Below, in pieces: positions 26,701 to 33,992 of a stretch of DNA of 64,000 nucleotides (positions within the stretch are counted from its first letter, which is position 1; each line of letters begins with the position of its first letter). The position numbers were made by a program, and so were the translations under genes. Origin of the DNA: Candidatus Obscuribacter phosphatis (GTDB taxonomy: Bacteria; Cyanobacteriota; Vampirovibrionia; Obscuribacterales; Obscuribacteraceae); assembly GCA_001899315.1 (NCBI GenBank), contig MOYA01000002.1, positions 690,013-754,012 on the forward strand, written 5' to 3'. The notes beneath the pieces were generated by a model that saw nothing but the letters and a program-made list of their open reading frames with translations, was not told where the DNA came from and ran no database searches.

Positions 26701-29416
26701 CAAGATTTCCACCACACTTATTGACGGCGATGGCGTCGATAACTATGCCACTCTCGGTGGTGCAAGCAAAATTGTCGCCATTCGTGGTCCCGGCACCATG
26801 TTCAAAGACGGCAATGTTTGGCAGTCTATCGCCTCAGTCGATGCCAGTTTTAGAGATGCCTATAAAGTTCTTTCTAAAGAAGGGCGTGAAGTGGCCGATG
26901 CCAGCTTGGCTAGCCGCAATGCTCTTTTGCATGACGAGAAAAACGGCATTCAGGCACAGATGCTCGAATGGCTGCAAACAAAAGGCTTGAAGCCGGAAGA
27001 CGTTGAGTATCTCAAGAAGGACGGGGCACTCAAATATCCCGAACCTCTTAATGCTGCACAGAGCGCCCGTGTGACCGAATTAGAGAATTTGCTCAAGGCG
27101 GGCGATAACGGTGATCCGATGGTGCGTGAAGCCGCCGCTACTGAACTGCGGCAGCTCAAATATAACGGTCTAAGCGAAGCAGAAATTACCCAGTTTGAAT
27201 TGGCCAAAGAAGTTAGAGCCAAGATGACCGACCTCTTGCGGGCTGGTCATCGCACCGGCGGCGATCTTCCCGGCGAGTTCCCTGTGGCCAGATCTTTGCC
27301 TCGCTCCGACAATGCCGAAGAGCTTCTCAAACCGCGTCCCTTCGCCCTACCTGAAGCTACAGGACCGGTAACTTTGTTGCCTGATGGTGCCACAGTCGCT
27401 CCTTTTGAAAGAGGCACAATCACCCGCAGACCCGATGGCTCAAAAGTGGTGCTTGACACCGTTCGTGATACCAAATTTGAATACGACCCGGCCGGCAGAA
27501 TCGTTGAGGCTAGTCACAACGGACGGGTGCGAAAGTTTGGTTACGACCAAGATGGTCGTTTGCAGCGCTTTGAAGATGAGCTGGGGCAGAAGCTTTCTAG
27601 AGAAGGCAGCGGCGACGCTTGGTCGGTCGAAGTCAAGAAAGCCGATGGCACGATAGAGAAAAAAGGTCTTGGCATTGGTGCAATGGTGGCCGAAGGTGAT
27701 GGATCGATTCGCCGGGTCAAGAGTCTCTCTGATGGCGGTAGCTATACAGTGGAAGGACTGGACGGTTCTGTTCTAGAAGTGAAAAAAGGCTTCAGCCAGT
27801 ATAGTCATGCCGATATTATTCATGAACGTAAAGAGATTGAGCGTTTGAGCCGCGATGCCTTCCCCGAGGCAGCCAGAAAAGAGCGTTTCGATAAATTGGT
27901 CAAGGAATTCGAAGATGCCGGTCTGGCAAGAGACATGAATGCAAACCAGCGCGCCATCTTTTTGAAGAATATCAATCGCTTGCTTGAACCAAACCCGACT
28001 GCTGTAATTGGTGATGCCGAGAGAGCTAATCTGGCAGAGTTAGCCCTCTTGCATGCAGTTAAACCGACAACTGTCGACCAAGGCTGCAACGGTACCTGCA
28101 ATGTCACCACTTTGGAAGTGCGCAATTATATGAATGAGCCTCAGCGTAATGCCAAGCTTTTGGCTGATATCGCCATTGATGGCAAGTTTGTCACCACAAG
28201 TGGTGCGGTAATTGACCTTAATAAAGTCGGGTTCGGTCTAAGTCCAGACTTTGAGGCTTTGCACGCACTGAAGCTGCAGAATGAAGGAAAACTTGATCCC
28301 GCTTCCATCAAAGCCGATGGCGCCAGAGACTACAGCAGTCAACTGCTTGAGACTGCCATGCTCAATACCTACTGGCAGGGCAACAAGCATATTATTGTCG
28401 CTGGCAAGAAGCTCGATGGTGGTGATTTCGCCTACGATTCAAAAGGCAATATTCTTGGTCCTGTAGATGCTAAGAAACCATTGGAGCCTGTCTTTGATGA
28501 TAAGGGCAATAAGCTGAGCACAATTGGCAGTGCTAAGAGACTTTATCGAGAAGATGGTATCGAATATAGTGCTGATGACTTGTCTAGGCTGGTTTATACC
28601 GAGAATGGTCTTGTCGCTGGTGTAAGCGCACCTGGCTCAATTACTGAAATTTTCGATAAGTCCGGTGCTCGTTTACGCACTTTGGATGCCGGTCAACCAG
28701 GTTATGACAAAGACGGCAATCAGATTCTCTATGTCGCCCGCCGCGGCGAGACGAAGTACGAGAAAGTGGCACGGAACGGCTATGAGTCCGAGCAGGTTGT
28801 CTTTAGCTGGGGCGATAGGTCCATACCGCTAAGCGACAGCAAGGGCAAGAAACTAAGCGGCTTGAGTATTTCTGAACTTGAAGATGTAAACAGGGTGTCT
28901 TCTGGAAGCGATGCTACCGGCTACGCCATTGCCTATCAGAAAGATGGTCTGGATTATCGAGGCGCCCACGGTGTCAAAGACGAAGAATCTCTCTCCAATC
29001 TGCTTGAGCGTTTGCAGAATGAGAAGAAGCTACCGGCGGTATTACAAGTACATACCAGTCAGCCGCCCTTTTCTGGGCTGAGCGGTGTGAGATCGGCTTG
29101 GAGCACAGAAGGTGGCTGGCACGTGGTCAATATCCATTCCTTCGATAAAGAAACCGGTATGGTGCGCTTCTCCAATCAATGGGGTTCACGTCATGATTAT
29201 CTAGAGGAGGGAGTTCCACTCAAGACCTTGTTTAATGCTATGCAGCCCACCAAAGCCAGTGAAATAGCCGAAAATGAAATCTATAAGAAAATCAAGAAAG
29301 GGGCGGTTGTCTCAGCTCTCGCCTTGGGCGGCGCTGCCGGTGGTGCCGGACTCTTCTTTGTCGGTAAATCAATCTACGATAGATATTCTAGTGATGAACA
29401 AGCGAGGTCGAGATGA
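20768..29416 (+). CDS. Giant multidomain protein: LysM, annexin repeats, YD-like repeats, calpain-like peptidase
   Basis: A 2882-residue protein with no signal peptide. Domains in order: a LysM-like module (about 68-128; HEVKPGETLSGIV, IMPGQKIKL); GDKPQ repeats (134-236); annexin-type repeats near 240-460 and 943-1010, the clearest being GAGTDEKTIEELL and GVGTDEAKIKEIL followed by QAYRQRTG or QAYENKYG; Ala/Gly hydrophobic segments (1098-1180, 1278-1340); YD/RHS-like repeats (1371-1677, 2198-2330); a possible HD-like stretch (1771-1857; THHIDGA, KEHQI); and a calpain-like peptidase region (2436-2811). The last has QGCNGTC (Cys2444), GGWHVVNIHS (His2785) and FSNQWG (Asn2803), mirroring the calpain QGxxGDC, His and NxWG elements. 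A membrane segment lies at 2846-2870. Annexins bind acidic phospholipids with calcium, so a calcium-responsive membrane-associated protease is a reasonable inference, not a demonstration. Confidence 0.75.
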   Translation: MTDKNAAVVKDKAGQKPESSEQPDVKAKVASEQQGEDATKILHSIDRSKEARGLAKVELYDSSEAKGKTHEVKPGETLSGIVDKALTRKEGESSTAYVKRLYETVAEVAKKNGLVDADKIMPGQKIKLDGVLPQAGAGDKPQAGDKPQVADKPQAGAGDKPQAGDKPQAGDKPQVADKPPVGAGDKPQVADKPPAGAGDKPQVADKPQAGDKPQAGAGDKPQVADKPQVGDKPPAAPVDAVKVGKAVDDVYAATEGKWIGVDKEKLNKTLEGLSPQEKQALDAAYKEKHGKPLSEMLRGQLSGDDLTKALSNLTGQGDAQRTAAAIDRAANGGLTGAGTDEKTIEELLKGKSKEEIKAIDQAYRQRTGISLEDEMRDEFSGSKLTKFLDLAKGNNDDAARLNASLEEHKEWGVDARSNSTVEKDIRDTLATLNSKQIAELEQTYQERYGKSLKDSLLQDKNLPEETKQALEIYLKGTDKRSPDDTLKLAELGLKSGNQDVFQEAFRDASPEARAKFLAEDGEARVKKAFGEDSDASRRAMDYVRDGKLDVATKVRDNSSWLGDNEEAIEQALGQMSDAERAKYLQGKRLADSKADVSSLNAADKEGLDYYQKLRTAMEGAGNERELARWEDLIKTGKEGSLVGQLAKHGGIFDDSMDSVLGTIEGMSKKDWERLKSDPEYRREIEKTLAIDLSDSEMQRARELLDKKSAAATFEESKSANRPLTEVLADRQGFFSDDEEGIIKALENMSPTEQAKYRNDPEYKKEIDRLVAGGMERGAELNAAMSILDRVSRGEKPESDIVSKLEMHSTNFNVDETKVVQDLEEAFRKDPTLRERLNNPQSEADKAMAKQFDSALRRALDPDEYEKYAKPLLETGRIPIEVKADLYKGIFNDDEKGFFESLKKDRATDADWQEVLNNPDKTLSFLSSEEREVALNIARQKGEMRPEDELRAAMVGVGTDEAKIKEILAGLKPEEKEAVRQAYENKYGASLKGDVLDELGGGEKMEAARALRGPQTAREAYNDARSEVYESADGLGRAWVDKVWDGTGHMTQDQLDQYSRITADYSRKYQELPASEREQFQKSLYESLELYKKSESAAADAVVDTAIIAAGVAGAKFTGGVSLSLLAYTSVGGALFKVGAKSALMGADYDFQSAQLVSDAATGAIDAATIVLGPAQAAQLLKLGERSAATAAHGVLSQADDLAKTAGRSLLKEGSSETLERELKEKVAVAIANGSDSIDDKAMNELAKRVAAQGEDIPQVQRLLTDELNKAIRIEASRELIAGGREVALNTASGIVGGALSGAVRGGIEGESVQAALTEGAVGALSGGAMAGGFSIAFKGLGKGLSSLRRDGSVIHAQGVEAELGKRLNSDGRVSEVVTPAGRAQIEYHQGGPLEGAVREARTPDGRVFKSEDGLNWKISDKDGTTDARGLFKVDSDGNMTWQPEVGAKAVFGADGRISEFDHISGRKLEVAADGSVDAVSGIAGGAKFQYDQSGALKQVDFHDGRVLSSDAGKYKLTDKDGKVTELSGEVKLTTDGNIRVESAEGVMLISPEGGYTKFSPQGQAIEMHRPEGVYKYGYDADGKLNQVTKPDGSYHRVNEDGDWANFSPEGKEVGWGRDSYQVLPDGSYRVLSGDHAIYYAPDGTDRVLHVTENRLQSVVHLDGRREYFDRPDAKVFGRDGLEINKVKDQFKRLGITENENSIALVERELKDVRAIGPDGSPVSAYDSLMSDPRLSDRQKANIIQNLAVVREHFAQFRQGDRMHPDPEVNWIHTQGEMAKVLEVSRKAGLSADEVEDAVLASMYSDSVKFAFPPPAGVDANFFTHHIDGAIAAQHSLQRQGYAPERIDRILQAIKEHQIAPPEFMGQLYLNAKIKPGLDANLKAGKISQERYDELKKVLDEMTVVGPDKVPRLKPMVEVDSWPKVQNADGSWELKFTNDQKDLLRLAGIDSWSVPVNPIDAPGFKQLSRAEQENLLSRYKISTTLIDGDGVDNYATLGGASKIVAIRGPGTMFKDGNVWQSIASVDASFRDAYKVLSKEGREVADASLASRNALLHDEKNGIQAQMLEWLQTKGLKPEDVEYLKKDGALKYPEPLNAAQSARVTELENLLKAGDNGDPMVREAAATELRQLKYNGLSEAEITQFELAKEVRAKMTDLLRAGHRTGGDLPGEFPVARSLPRSDNAEELLKPRPFALPEATGPVTLLPDGATVAPFERGTITRRPDGSKVVLDTVRDTKFEYDPAGRIVEASHNGRVRKFGYDQDGRLQRFEDELGQKLSREGSGDAWSVEVKKADGTIEKKGLGIGAMVAEGDGSIRRVKSLSDGGSYTVEGLDGSVLEVKKGFSQYSHADIIHERKEIERLSRDAFPEAARKERFDKLVKEFEDAGLARDMNANQRAIFLKNINRLLEPNPTAVIGDAERANLAELALLHAVKPTTVDQGCNGTCNVTTLEVRNYMNEPQRNAKLLADIAIDGKFVTTSGAVIDLNKVGFGLSPDFEALHALKLQNEGKLDPASIKADGARDYSSQLLETAMLNTYWQGNKHIIVAGKKLDGGDFAYDSKGNILGPVDAKKPLEPVFDDKGNKLSTIGSAKRLYREDGIEYSADDLSRLVYTENGLVAGVSAPGSITEIFDKSGARLRTLDAGQPGYDKDGNQILYVARRGETKYEKVARNGYESEQVVFSWGDRSIPLSDSKGKKLSGLSISELEDVNRVSSGSDATGYAIAYQKDGLDYRGAHGVKDEESLSNLLERLQNEKKLPAVLQVHTSQPPFSGLSGVRSAWSTEGGWHVVNIHSFDKETGMVRFSNQWGSRHDYLEEGVPLKTLFNAMQPTKASEIAENEIYKKIKKGAVVSALALGGAAGGAGLFFVGKSIYDRYSSDEQARSR
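21170..21473 (+). repeat. GDKPQ/ADKPQ tandem repeat region
   Basis: About 300 bases are built from 15- to 24-base units encoding GDKPQ, ADKPQ and AGAGDKPQ blocks. They form a Pro/Lys/Asp linker between the LysM-like module and the annexin repeats. The units are multiples of three, so length variation keeps the frame. A linker of this kind could cross peptidoglycan. Confidence 0.9.
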
Positions 29417-29940
29417 TGACGGCGCAGACAGCCACAGTGGTGCGAGACATTGGGCAGATTAGATCTATTCGCTTGCCGGTTGCCTATCAAGAGCGACCGG
29501 ACGAGGCTGTCAACGATGCGGTATATGTCAGAAAGTTCAGTCATAGTGAAAACACCGACGTCGCTTTTGTTTTCTTTTATCGAGGACGGCGCTTGCCCCA
29601 AGCTTCGGCTGAGAGTTTTTTGCGCACTCTCGCCCTTGCACCCCATGAAGTGGAAGCGGCTGAATTTGGCGATCTCGATCTTGTCGTCAGAGAAGCTTCC
29701 AACCCTGAGAACTTTATATTGTCTAGCTGTCGCACCGAAAATAAGTCTGGTCGCAGAGTGCTAATCGTTGAAGGAATCTGGAAGGCGAGCGGCTTAGTAG
29801 AGTACGGTGTCTTTATCGATAGCGACGGCACCGGCTCTGCTGTTCAAGAATTGCATTTTAACGCCCCGCAGATAGACTATGCCGACCATATAGATGAAAT
29901 TGAAGCATTGTTGGATAACATTGCCTGGAAGAGAGGTTGA
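29413..29940 (+). CDS. Hypothetical protein coupled to the giant gene
   Basis: A 175-residue soluble protein whose ATG overlaps the giant gene stop (ATGA), with GAGGT about 5 bases upstream. Composition and pattern are those of one alpha/beta domain: IRLPVAYQERPDEAV near the start, VAFVFFYRGRRLP, VEYGVFIDSDGTG, and LHFNAPQ followed by a terminal helix EIEALLDNIAWKRG. This pattern loosely resembles the PsbP/DcrB-type fold, which includes chaperones of some secreted effectors. That similarity is my inference and is weak. The tight coupling suggests a partner, chaperone or inhibitor of the giant protein. Confidence 0.6.
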   Translation: MMTAQTATVVRDIGQIRSIRLPVAYQERPDEAVNDAVYVRKFSHSENTDVAFVFFYRGRRLPQASAESFLRTLALAPHEVEAAEFGDLDLVVREASNPENFILSSCRTENKSGRRVLIVEGIWKASGLVEYGVFIDSDGTGSAVQELHFNAPQIDYADHIDEIEALLDNIAWKRG

Positions 29941-29948
29941 GGGAGAAA

Positions 29949-30761
29949 ATGACCGACATCAGCCCTAAGAAAGAGCAGATGAGTGAAGCCCCTGAAGACA
30001 GTGCTAAGGCGGCTGCGAGCGCCGCTCAAAGCAGTCTTTTCAGCGAGTTTATCCAGTCTGCGAAGTATCAAGCTGTGCAGCGTCCCTACGATGGTCTCAA
30101 TCAATTGGGCGGTCATATCTTTGGCTATGAGCCTGCTGCTCGTGAATTAGTCAAGGCGCCGGCCCCAGCCGAAAGCGGCTCGGCCGCCTGGTATGCCCAA
30201 CAAGCAGGGGCCGGGGTGGCCACTTTCGGCGAAGTGCTCGTCTTACATCGAGGTCTGCGTAGTCTTTCGCCCGGGCTCAAGGGTTCCTCGCTAGCGCTCG
30301 GTGAGACAGCCTTGACCGGACGAATGACTGCTGAAAGTTTGGCTCTGTCGGCCGGTATTTATGAAGGCTTTACAACAGTTTCGCGCGAGAATAATTTCTA
30401 CAGAGACAGGCTAGGTACTGCCTTCTCTTCTGCGGCTTCGGTCTATGCTTTTGGCAAATTGCACTCGGAAGGCGGCAAGTTGCTTGCTTCCGAGAAAGGA
30501 GCTCTTGGTTTAGCCCAGTCTTATCCGCGCTTAGCCTCTGCTGCCACCGGTTTTGGTGCAGGTGGCGCCGCCGCGTTTATTGGGGTGGAAAGCCGCGCTC
30601 GCACCTTGGAGGGGCGTTGGGCTAGTATGGATGAAGTCAAGAATGGAGTGGCTGCCGGTTCCTTGCTCGGTATGGCTTTTGGTGCTGGTTTCAAGCCGGT
30701 GTCGCCAAACCCCCGCGGCATGATGCGAGACGCTAGTTTGAGACCGCAGAAAGCACCCTGA
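29949..30761 (+). CDS. Hypothetical Ala/Gly-rich membrane-associated protein
   Basis: A 270-residue protein. I chose the ATG at 29949 because GGGAG sits directly before it, 8 bases after the preceding stop. The N-terminal 60 residues are polar. After that come several Ala/Gly-rich hydrophobic stretches (AWYAQQAGAGVATFGEVLVL, SAATGFGAGGAAAFIGV, GVAAGSLLGMAFGAGF) like the hydrophobic core of the giant protein (about residues 1098-1340). No family is recognised. It may be a partner of the giant protein, or a paralogue of part of it. Confidence 0.6.
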   Translation: MTDISPKKEQMSEAPEDSAKAAASAAQSSLFSEFIQSAKYQAVQRPYDGLNQLGGHIFGYEPAARELVKAPAPAESGSAAWYAQQAGAGVATFGEVLVLHRGLRSLSPGLKGSSLALGETALTGRMTAESLALSAGIYEGFTTVSRENNFYRDRLGTAFSSAASVYAFGKLHSEGGKLLASEKGALGLAQSYPRLASAATGFGAGGAAAFIGVESRARTLEGRWASMDEVKNGVAAGSLLGMAFGAGFKPVSPNPRGMMRDASLRPQKAP

Positions 30762-30807
30762 ACCTGCTAAACTATAAACTTACTCTACTGTCAAAATGAG
30801 GTGAGTT

Positions 30808-32061
30808 TTGGAGTCGGAGAGGCAGGTGCAGGCGCTGTCTGACGCGGAGCTGCTCTTGCGCAAGGATGGTCTTGATAAGTCTTTGACAGCCTGTGCCATG
30901 GCTGGTATCGAAGCGTCCGCCAGTGAGCAAGCTGAGTTCGCTTTGGTGCAAGACGAGATTGCTCGTCGTGGCCTTGCATCAACAGTATCATCATCTTCTG
31001 GTATCGATTGGACTTCCTTGCTCGGCCTTGATTTTGAAGGCTATAGGCTGACCGGCTTTTTGGCGCAAGGGCGTTTTTCTTTCCTGATGCTGGGTGAAAA
31101 TCAAGACGGTGATCGCCGAGTTTACAAGATCGCTCGCCCCCAAGCTGATGCGCCCAGTCAAGACTTTGATAGTAATCGTTGGCTGACGCGGGCCATGGAT
31201 GTTACCCCTTTTCAGGTCTGTGACATCTATCCCTCGCCTGCTCAAATGATTGATTTGCAAGCCGAAAGATTGTCCGGTTTTACATCGGGCGCTTTTGTTG
31301 AATTGCTCTCTGTGGGCAATAAAGATGGGCTTGTCTACTATTCGATGCCCTTTCTGCAAGGAAAAACTCTGCGGCAGTATCTGCAGCAATTTCAGCCGGG
31401 CGTGCAAGATATATTGAAACTTTTCGATCTGCTCGCCCTAGAATTGGTTTTTGACCGAGAAGGGGTCTTTGGTATGGAAGAGCGCCCCGAGCAGTATCAC
31501 GGCGATATCACTCTCGACAATATATTTTTGCAGGGCGATTTCGCTGCCGACGGCACTGCTCCCGAGCTGACGGTAAGGCTTTTAGACCCGGGCTATTTTG
31601 GACCTTTGCAGATGACCGACCGCTATGTGGAAAACGCCATGGTTGGTACTCCTCTCTATTATCCTCTTTTGGAAGCAGATGACATTATGGCTTTCGGCTA
31701 TTGTCTTTGGGAGGCGATCGGCGGCAGGCAGCCTTTATTGAATCCAGCTGGTTCGAATGTGGAGGCTGAAGCTTCCATACTGCAGACTGGCCTGGCCGAA
31801 GCTCTGGAGCATTTGATTCAGTTTCGCGACTCGCTTGGTCAACCGTTTTTGAGCGCCTTACGTTCTGCCGCTTTACCCTCTCAGGCGAAGCCTGGAGTTG
31901 ATAGAGATATAGAAGCAGTGATACTGAAGATGGTGCGTTTGGCGGTGGATGAATCCGGGCTTTTGACCATTGATAAAGGCTATGCCAGTTTTGCTGAGGT
32001 GGAGGCGGCCCTCGCCTCCATTATTCCTGAGATTGAGCCGGCATTAGGGGAGGTGCTATGA
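30808..32061 (+). CDS. Protein-kinase-fold protein
   Basis: A 417-residue protein starting at TTG with a strong AGGTGA site. After a helical N-terminal region of about 70 residues comes a Ser/Thr kinase-like domain. It contains a Gly-rich loop (GFLAQGRFSFLMLG), the VAIK-type lysine in RVYKIAR, a catalytic loop YHGDITLDNIFL (HGD in place of HRD, with Asp and Asn kept), LLDPGYFG in place of DFG, and the segment MVGTPLYYPLLEADDIMAFG, which resembles the activation segment and Asp-x-x-x-x-G helix. Key catalytic Lys, Asp and Asn appear present, so activity is plausible. Its stop overlaps the pyrC start. Confidence 0.7.
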   Translation: MESERQVQALSDAELLLRKDGLDKSLTACAMAGIEASASEQAEFALVQDEIARRGLASTVSSSSGIDWTSLLGLDFEGYRLTGFLAQGRFSFLMLGENQDGDRRVYKIARPQADAPSQDFDSNRWLTRAMDVTPFQVCDIYPSPAQMIDLQAERLSGFTSGAFVELLSVGNKDGLVYYSMPFLQGKTLRQYLQQFQPGVQDILKLFDLLALELVFDREGVFGMEERPEQYHGDITLDNIFLQGDFAADGTAPELTVRLLDPGYFGPLQMTDRYVENAMVGTPLYYPLLEADDIMAFGYCLWEAIGGRQPLLNPAGSNVEAEASILQTGLAEALEHLIQFRDSLGQPFLSALRSAALPSQAKPGVDRDIEAVILKMVRLAVDESGLLTIDKGYASFAEVEAALASIIPEIEPALGEVL

Positions 32062-33056
32062 GGCTCAGGAAGTTTGACGACATGCATTTGCATCTGCGCC
32101 AAGGCGAAATGCTCAAGCTGGTTTTGCCCTATACCCTCAGTCAATGTGCTAGAGCGCTGGTCATGCCCAATACCAGTCCAGCCGTCCTAACTGCTTCAGA
32201 TCTTACTAACTACCGCTCTGAGATTTTGCAGGCAGCCGGTAGTGCCAAGGCTGGTTTTGAGCCGCTCATGACTTTCAAGATAACACCTGCCTGTGACTCG
32301 TCCTCTATAGCTAGCCTAAAGAGCGCCGGTGCCATTGCCGGTAAACTTTACCCTGATGGCGTCACCACTAATTCAGAAGGGGGCGTGCGCGACTTTAGAG
32401 CGCTCTTTCCTGTTTATGAAGCTATGCAAGAAGCCGGTTTGGTATTGTGTTTGCATGGTGAATTACCCGGTGCCTTTTCGCTTGATCGAGAAGAGAAATT
32501 CTTAGAAGTCTTGCAAGAAATAGCAGCTCGCTTTACTCGTCTCAAGATAGTGCTGGAACATGTCACTACAGCCGCTGCCGTTGCCTGTGTTTCTGCCCTA
32601 CCCGCCAATGTGGCTGCCACCATTACCCTGCATCATTTGTATATTACTTTAGATGACTTGCTTGGCGACAAGCTCAATCCGCATAACTTTTGTAAGCCCG
32701 TCGCCAAGCGTCCGGAAGACCGGGAGGCGCTCATCAAGGCTGCCACCTCTGGTAGTGCAAAGTTTTTCTTCGGCTCCGATAGTGCTCCTCATAGCATAGA
32801 GGCGAAAGAGTGTGCTTGTGGTGCCGCTGGAGTCTATAGTGCTCCAGTCTTGGCTCCCTTGCTAAAACAATTATTTGACGATGTGGGTTCAGATCAGTTG
32901 GAAAATTTTGTTAGTCGTTTTGGTGCTGACTTCTATGGCTTGCCCGTAAATCAAGATTTTATCGAGCTTAAAGAAGAAGAATGGCTTGTACCGGAGGTAT
33001 TGGATGGTATCAAACCCTTTATGGCTGGTAGTCGGCTTAGGTGGCGCCTTGTCTAG
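32058..33056 (+). CDS. pyrC: Dihydroorotase, class II
   Basis: A 332-residue enzyme of pyrimidine biosynthesis that cyclises carbamoyl-aspartate to dihydroorotate. Metal ligands are visible: the HxH in DMHLHLRQG, the carboxylated lysine in AGKLYPDGVTTNSEGG, histidines in CLHGE and LEHVTT, and the catalytic Asp in GSDSAPH. Length matches E. coli PyrC (348). ATG has GGAGG 5 bases upstream and overlaps the kinase-like gene by 4 bases. A housekeeping gene inside this accessory-looking cluster is unusual. Confidence 0.92.
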   Translation: MRLRKFDDMHLHLRQGEMLKLVLPYTLSQCARALVMPNTSPAVLTASDLTNYRSEILQAAGSAKAGFEPLMTFKITPACDSSSIASLKSAGAIAGKLYPDGVTTNSEGGVRDFRALFPVYEAMQEAGLVLCLHGELPGAFSLDREEKFLEVLQEIAARFTRLKIVLEHVTTAAAVACVSALPANVAATITLHHLYITLDDLLGDKLNPHNFCKPVAKRPEDREALIKAATSGSAKFFFGSDSAPHSIEAKECACGAAGVYSAPVLAPLLKQLFDDVGSDQLENFVSRFGADFYGLPVNQDFIELKEEEWLVPEVLDGIKPFMAGSRLRWRLV

Positions 33057-33990
33057 ATTTAGCATGGTGGGGGCTGGTTTTGTTTTATTAACAGCCTGTG
33101 CAAATCAAATTGCTTATGCTGCTCCGCAAAAGAGCTTAGATAAAAGTCTAAACTCAAGCATTCTCGCTGAGAAATCAGCGAATAGTTTGTCGAGAGGTCT
33201 TATCGAAAGGAGCGCTCTTGAGCTGGATGGTTTGAGCAATTTTTCAGCAGCTTGGGAAAAGTCTAGAGCCCTCAAAAAGACGATGAAGATTCCAGCTGAG
33301 GAGAAGCTCAAGGAGCGCTTTTCGCAAGCCGCTCTTTTGCTTTCTGCCCCCGAGAAGTCGGACGGCTATAAGGCGAGGGCCTCTATTTTGTTTGAACTGA
33401 GTGAGTATGAAGCGGCTGCCGAAAGCTTTGAAGAAGCAGCGCTCTACAGTCTCAATGACAAGAGTCTGCCGCTCTGGCAGGGGCTTTCGCTGCACCTGGC
33501 CGGCGACGATGACGCAGCCCTTTGGTTGGCTCATGTGGCGTTGATGCAAGACGACAAGAATGCCGATGCCCATCGGCTCAAGGCTGTCTGTCTTTCCTCG
33601 CGCGACTTCCGTCGATCTCTCAATGAAATGGAGCGCGCCCTCGTCCTAGCTCCCGGCAATGCTTCTTTCTATGCCAGTAAGGCGCGCATTCTCATTGAAA
33701 ATAAGCAGTACAAAGAGGCTCTGGTCTCGGCTAAGAAGTCCCTTGAATTAGATAAGAGCCTGCTTGCCGGCTATATCTTTGCCGCTGATGCTCTGCGCCG
33801 TGCTGGGCATCTCAAAGAGGCTCTCGGTTATCTAGACCAGGCTCTGGTTCTTTGTCCTTATGCTCCTTCCACTTATCGTTTGCGTGCCCAGATTTATCGG
33901 GCCATGGGTGATGATGATGCGGCGGCACAGGACATGGCTTTGCAAAGTCTCTGTCAAGACGAAATTAGAAGACAGGCGGAGGTGAACTGA
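33004..33990 (+). CDS. TPR-repeat lipoprotein
   Basis: A 328-residue protein whose ATG at 33004 lies inside the end of pyrC, overlapping it by 53 bases, with GGAGG 8 bases upstream. The N-terminus holds a hydrophobic stretch ending in VLLTAC, a good lipobox, so the mature protein should be lipid-anchored. The second half has four or so TPR units (ADAHRLKAVCLSSRDFRRSL, FYASKARILIENKQYKEAL, YIFAADALRRAGHLKEALG). It may be an envelope scaffold co-expressed with the WD40-like protein that follows 2 bases later. Confidence 0.75.
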   Translation: MVSNPLWLVVGLGGALSRFSMVGAGFVLLTACANQIAYAAPQKSLDKSLNSSILAEKSANSLSRGLIERSALELDGLSNFSAAWEKSRALKKTMKIPAEEKLKERFSQAALLLSAPEKSDGYKARASILFELSEYEAAAESFEEAALYSLNDKSLPLWQGLSLHLAGDDDAALWLAHVALMQDDKNADAHRLKAVCLSSRDFRRSLNEMERALVLAPGNASFYASKARILIENKQYKEALVSAKKSLELDKSLLAGYIFAADALRRAGHLKEALGYLDQALVLCPYAPSTYRLRAQIYRAMGDDDAAAQDMALQSLCQDEIRRQAEVN

Positions 33991-33992
33991 TC

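Noticed and set aside
32986-33003. TTG start for the TPR lipoprotein at 32986
   Set aside because: The ATG at 33004 has GGAGG at good spacing. The TTG has no site and only lengthens the overlap with pyrC.
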